A stretch of DNA of 64,000 bases from CAVYVZ01 sp963772065 (lineage in GTDB: Bacteria; Acidobacteriota; Vicinamibacteria; Vicinamibacterales; UBA2999). Position numbers and translations under genes: made by a program. Of this stretch, positions 61,569 to 64,000 are shown one piece after another; positions within the stretch are counted from its first letter, which is position 1; each line of letters starts with the position of its first letter. The DNA is taken from the NCBI GenBank assembly GCA_963772065.1, contig CAVYVZ010000010.1, positions 930,001 to 994,000 of the forward strand, written 5' to 3'. A model generated the notes under the pieces. That model ran no database searches. It saw only the letters and a program-made list of their open reading frames with translations, and was not told where the DNA came from.

Positions 61569-63311
61569 ATGTTGTCGCAGCTCCTGCACGACCGTAGTCT
61601 CCGGCTCGCGGCAGGCCTTGCCGTGGCCGTGGCCATCCCGGTGGCCGTGCTCTTCTACTTCCAGTTCCGATCGCTCAACGCGATCGAGGAGACGTCGTCG
61701 GTCGTGCTCCGCCAGTTGAGCGCCGACAGCGCCGACAGCCTCACGAGGAACGTCGGCGACGAGCTGAAGGCGCCGTACATCGGCGTGATGCTGCGCGTGT
61801 TTCAGGGGCGCGCGGAGCCGCTCGATCTGCCCTTTATCGACGAGGTGTTCGCGGAAGGCCTCGAGCGAATGGCGTTCGTCGACGAGTTCTACGTCTGGAG
61901 CTCCGTCGGGGACGTCAGGCCCTCCGAGCTGCTCGTCTACGATCGATCGTCGCCCTCCCGCCCCTCGGCCGAGCGCTTCCGCCGCGACGTGGCGCTCGAG
62001 AAGCAGCTCGTGCCGCGGCTCCGCGAGCTGTCGGCCCACCGCCGCGCGATCGTCTCGATGCAGGAGACCATCGAGGGGCGGCCGCACTACATGCAGGCGC
62101 AGCTCCGGTTCCGCGACCCCGCCACGCGGGAGCGCATGAGCAGCTTCCTGGCGCTGTCAGTCGACTCGGAGCGGCTGCGCGCGGAGTACTTTCCATCGCT
62201 GCTGCGCGCCCAGTTGGCCGGCATCCAGCAGCCGACCGGGTTCCCGCCGCTCGTCGCCACGCTGCTGGACGAAGCGGGCCGGCTGATCCTCGATTCCGGC
62301 CCCGGGGCGACGCATCGGTTCATCGACGAGCGGCAGTTTCCGCTCGTCTTCTTCGACAAGGAGCTCCTCCAGTACGCCGCGCCGCTCGAGACGCACCGCG
62401 AGCTGTGGAGGCTCCGCGTCGGCTATGGCAATCAGTCGATCGAGGAGATCGTCGCCGCGAGCACGCGTCCGCAGAAGGCGCTGCTCGCCATGCTGGCGCT
62501 CACGCTCGGCTGCGGCGTCTTCTTCGTCTCGCGCGCCGCCGCGCGAGAGGTGCGTGTCGCCGAGCTCAAGTCGAACTTCGTTTCGAGCGTGTCGCACGAT
62601 CTGAAGACACCGCTGGCGCTGATTCAGCTCTTCGCGGAAACGCTGGAGCTCGGACGCCTGAAGAGCACGGAGCGGGCGGCCGAGTACTACCGCATCATCA
62701 ACAGCGAGGCGCGCAAGCTGACGCGGCTCATCGACAACATCCTCGACTTCTCGAAGATGGAAGCCGGCCTCCGGCCGTACAAGGTGGGACGGCAGGACCT
62801 CGGCGAGATGACGCAGCGGGTCCTCGCCGCGCTCCAGAGCCAGTTCACGCAGAATCAGTTCGACGTCCGCTTCGAGCAGCCCGCTCCGGTGCCCGCCGTG
62901 CTCGTGGATGCCGACGCCGTGACGCAGGCAATCGAGAACCTGCTCACGAACGCGATGAAGTACTCGGGCAACAGCCGCGAGATCCTGGTGCGTGTGGCGA
63001 TCGACGATCGCTTCGCATGCGTGTCCGTCACCGATCGCGGCATCGGCATCCCGCGGCGCCACCAGCGCCGGATCTTCCGCAAGTTCTATCGCATCGAGAC
63101 GGACGCCGTGACCGGCCCGCAGGGCTGTGGCCTCGGGCTCGCGATCGTGGATCACACCATGCGCGGCCACGGCGGACACGTGCGGGTGCAGAGCGAGCCG
63201 GGCCGCGGCAGCACGTTCACGCTCTGCTTCCCGATCCCAACTGGAGCGACGACCCATGAAGCGCATTCTGGTGATCGAGGACGAGCCGCAGATGCTGCTC
63301 GGACTGCGTGA
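61569..63311 (+). CDS. Membrane sensor histidine kinase
   Basis: 580 aa. First membrane segment LAAGLAVAVAIPVAVLFYFQ, an extracytoplasmic sensor (about 40-285), second segment ALLAMLALTLGCGVFFVSRA, then the kinase core without an evident HAMP. H-box FVSSVSHDLKTPLALIQLFA, N-box ENLLTNAMKYSGNSREI, G1 DRGIGIPRRHQRRIF, G2 GCGLGLAIVDHTMR. The last 19 codons read into the response-regulator gene (56-nt overlap), an unusually long junction. Confidence 0.92.
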   Translation: MLSQLLHDRSLRLAAGLAVAVAIPVAVLFYFQFRSLNAIEETSSVVLRQLSADSADSLTRNVGDELKAPYIGVMLRVFQGRAEPLDLPFIDEVFAEGLERMAFVDEFYVWSSVGDVRPSELLVYDRSSPSRPSAERFRRDVALEKQLVPRLRELSAHRRAIVSMQETIEGRPHYMQAQLRFRDPATRERMSSFLALSVDSERLRAEYFPSLLRAQLAGIQQPTGFPPLVATLLDEAGRLILDSGPGATHRFIDERQFPLVFFDKELLQYAAPLETHRELWRLRVGYGNQSIEEIVAASTRPQKALLAMLALTLGCGVFFVSRAAAREVRVAELKSNFVSSVSHDLKTPLALIQLFAETLELGRLKSTERAAEYYRIINSEARKLTRLIDNILDFSKMEAGLRPYKVGRQDLGEMTQRVLAALQSQFTQNQFDVRFEQPAPVPAVLVDADAVTQAIENLLTNAMKYSGNSREILVRVAIDDRFACVSVTDRGIGIPRRHQRRIFRKFYRIETDAVTGPQGCGLGLAIVDHTMRGHGGHVRVQSEPGRGSTFTLCFPIPTGATTHEAHSGDRGRAADAARTA

Positions 63312-63942
63312 CAACCTCGAGCTCGAAGGCTACGAGGTTCAGACAGCGGCCGATGGCGACGAAGGACTGCAGAAGGCCGCCTCGTTCCAACCCGACCTCG
63401 TGATCCTCGACGTCATGCTGCCGCGCAAGAACGGCTTCGACGTCTGTCGCGAGCTGCGCGCCCGCTCGAACGCCACGCCCGTCGTCATGTTGACGGCGCG
63501 CAACCAGGAAACCGACAAGGTCCTCGGCCTCGAGCTCGGCGCCGACGACTATGTGACGAAGCCGTTCAGCATCACCGAGCTCCTCGCGCGCGTGCGCGCG
63601 GTGCTGCGGCGCTCGGGCGGCCGCCCGGCCGCCGGCGCGGCCGACACGTACCGCATCGGCGACCTCGAGATCGATTTTCGGATCCACCAGGCGCGCCGCG
63701 GCAAGCAGCGCATCGAGTTCACCGCCCGTGAGTTCGAGCTGCTCCGGTACTTCGTGACCCACATCGGCCAGGTGGTCACGCGCGAGCAGATCCTGAACGA
63801 AGTCTGGGGGTATGAAGAGTTTCCGACCACCCGCACCATCGACAACTTCGTCGCCAAGCTGCGGCAGAAGATCGAGAAGTCCCCGCACGCGCCGGAGCAC
63901 ATCCTGACGATTCACGGCTCGGGCTATAAATTCGTAGGTTGA
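63256..63942 (+). CDS. OmpR-family response regulator
   Basis: 228 aa. Receiver: RILVIEDEPQMLLGLRDNLE, acceptor Asp in LVILDVMLPRKNGFD, Thr in VVMLTARNQE, Lys in YVTKPFSITELLA. Winged-helix DNA-binding domain: GDLEIDFRIHQARRGKQRIE, LLRYFVTHIGQVVTREQILN, TIDNFVAKLRQKIEKSP. It starts inside the histidine-kinase gene, its evident partner. Target genes are unknown. Confidence 0.94.
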   Translation: MKRILVIEDEPQMLLGLRDNLELEGYEVQTAADGDEGLQKAASFQPDLVILDVMLPRKNGFDVCRELRARSNATPVVMLTARNQETDKVLGLELGADDYVTKPFSITELLARVRAVLRRSGGRPAAGAADTYRIGDLEIDFRIHQARRGKQRIEFTAREFELLRYFVTHIGQVVTREQILNEVWGYEEFPTTRTIDNFVAKLRQKIEKSPHAPEHILTIHGSGYKFVG

Positions 63943-63953
63943 CTGTGCTGTAG

Positions 63954-63974
63954 GGCGGGCCTTTACGGCCCGCC
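63954..63974. terminator. Terminator-like hairpin after the two-component pair
   Basis: GGCGGGCC, loop TTTAC, GGCCCGCC forms a perfect 8-bp stem 12 nt after the response-regulator stop. No T-run follows. The sequence has the look of a dispersed GC palindrome, like those at 16.3 and 31.4 kb. Confidence 0.5.
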
Positions 63975-64000
63975 AGGTGAACGCTGGCTGACAGCCCTGA

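Overview
The window is high-GC bacterial DNA, and its gene content fits a Gram-negative soil or sediment bacterium of the Acidobacteriota (Vicinamibacteria-like). That assignment is an inference from gene content: type IV pilus genes, an unbroken 35-gene str-S10-spc-alpha ribosomal run, an EF-G paralogue, MacB-type permeases, and a b6f-like cytochrome b carrying fused c-type haem domains. No rRNA, tRNA or CRISPR array was seen.

Layout. 1-5.8 kb (minus): pilB-pilT-pilC-pilS, with pilS running off the left edge. 5.9-12.3 kb: an outer-membrane beta-barrel gene, a Yip1-like membrane protein, a MacA-like adaptor with two MacB/FtsX-type permeases but no ATPase, and a frameshifted Skp/OmpH gene. 12.4-17.1 kb: a PQQ-type sugar dehydrogenase, a frameshifted EF-G paralogue, and a PstS-like/TonB fusion. 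17.3-28.4 kb (plus): a compact chemotaxis operon (giant coiled-coil PAS protein, PilZ protein, MCP, CheA, CheW, CheR, CheD, CheY, CheX, CheB). 28.4-31.3 kb: a secreted amidohydrolase and a gamma-glutamyltransferase. 31.4-51.7 kb (minus): rpsL through rplQ. 52.1-58 kb: an accessory interval with small zinc-ribbon proteins, a lone receiver, an MqsA/DUF4258 toxin-antitoxin pair, an IS1-type transposase, an HslV-like Ntn hydrolase and a DUF2235 hydrolase. 58.1-64 kb: cytochrome b/c plus Rieske protein, a TPR protein and a two-component pair.

The most unusual signal is not a gene. Many intergenic gaps, including several inside the ribosomal operon, hold short tandem arrays. Most have a 7-bp unit, the unit differs at each locus, and most are arranged as inverted clusters that can form long stems. 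They begin at, or within about 10 nt of, the stop codon of the upstream gene. In one case the array appears to supply the N-terminal codons of infA.

The accessory interval has its own structure. The toxin-antitoxin pair lies between two 19-bp direct repeats and has a palindrome resembling the MqsA operator. The transposase has a perfect -35/-10 pair that would give a nearly leaderless mRNA. The proteasome-like gene probably starts at GTG so that Met removal would expose a catalytic Thr. Two housekeeping-type genes (skp and the EF-G paralogue) each carry one extra base, which needs read-level checking.
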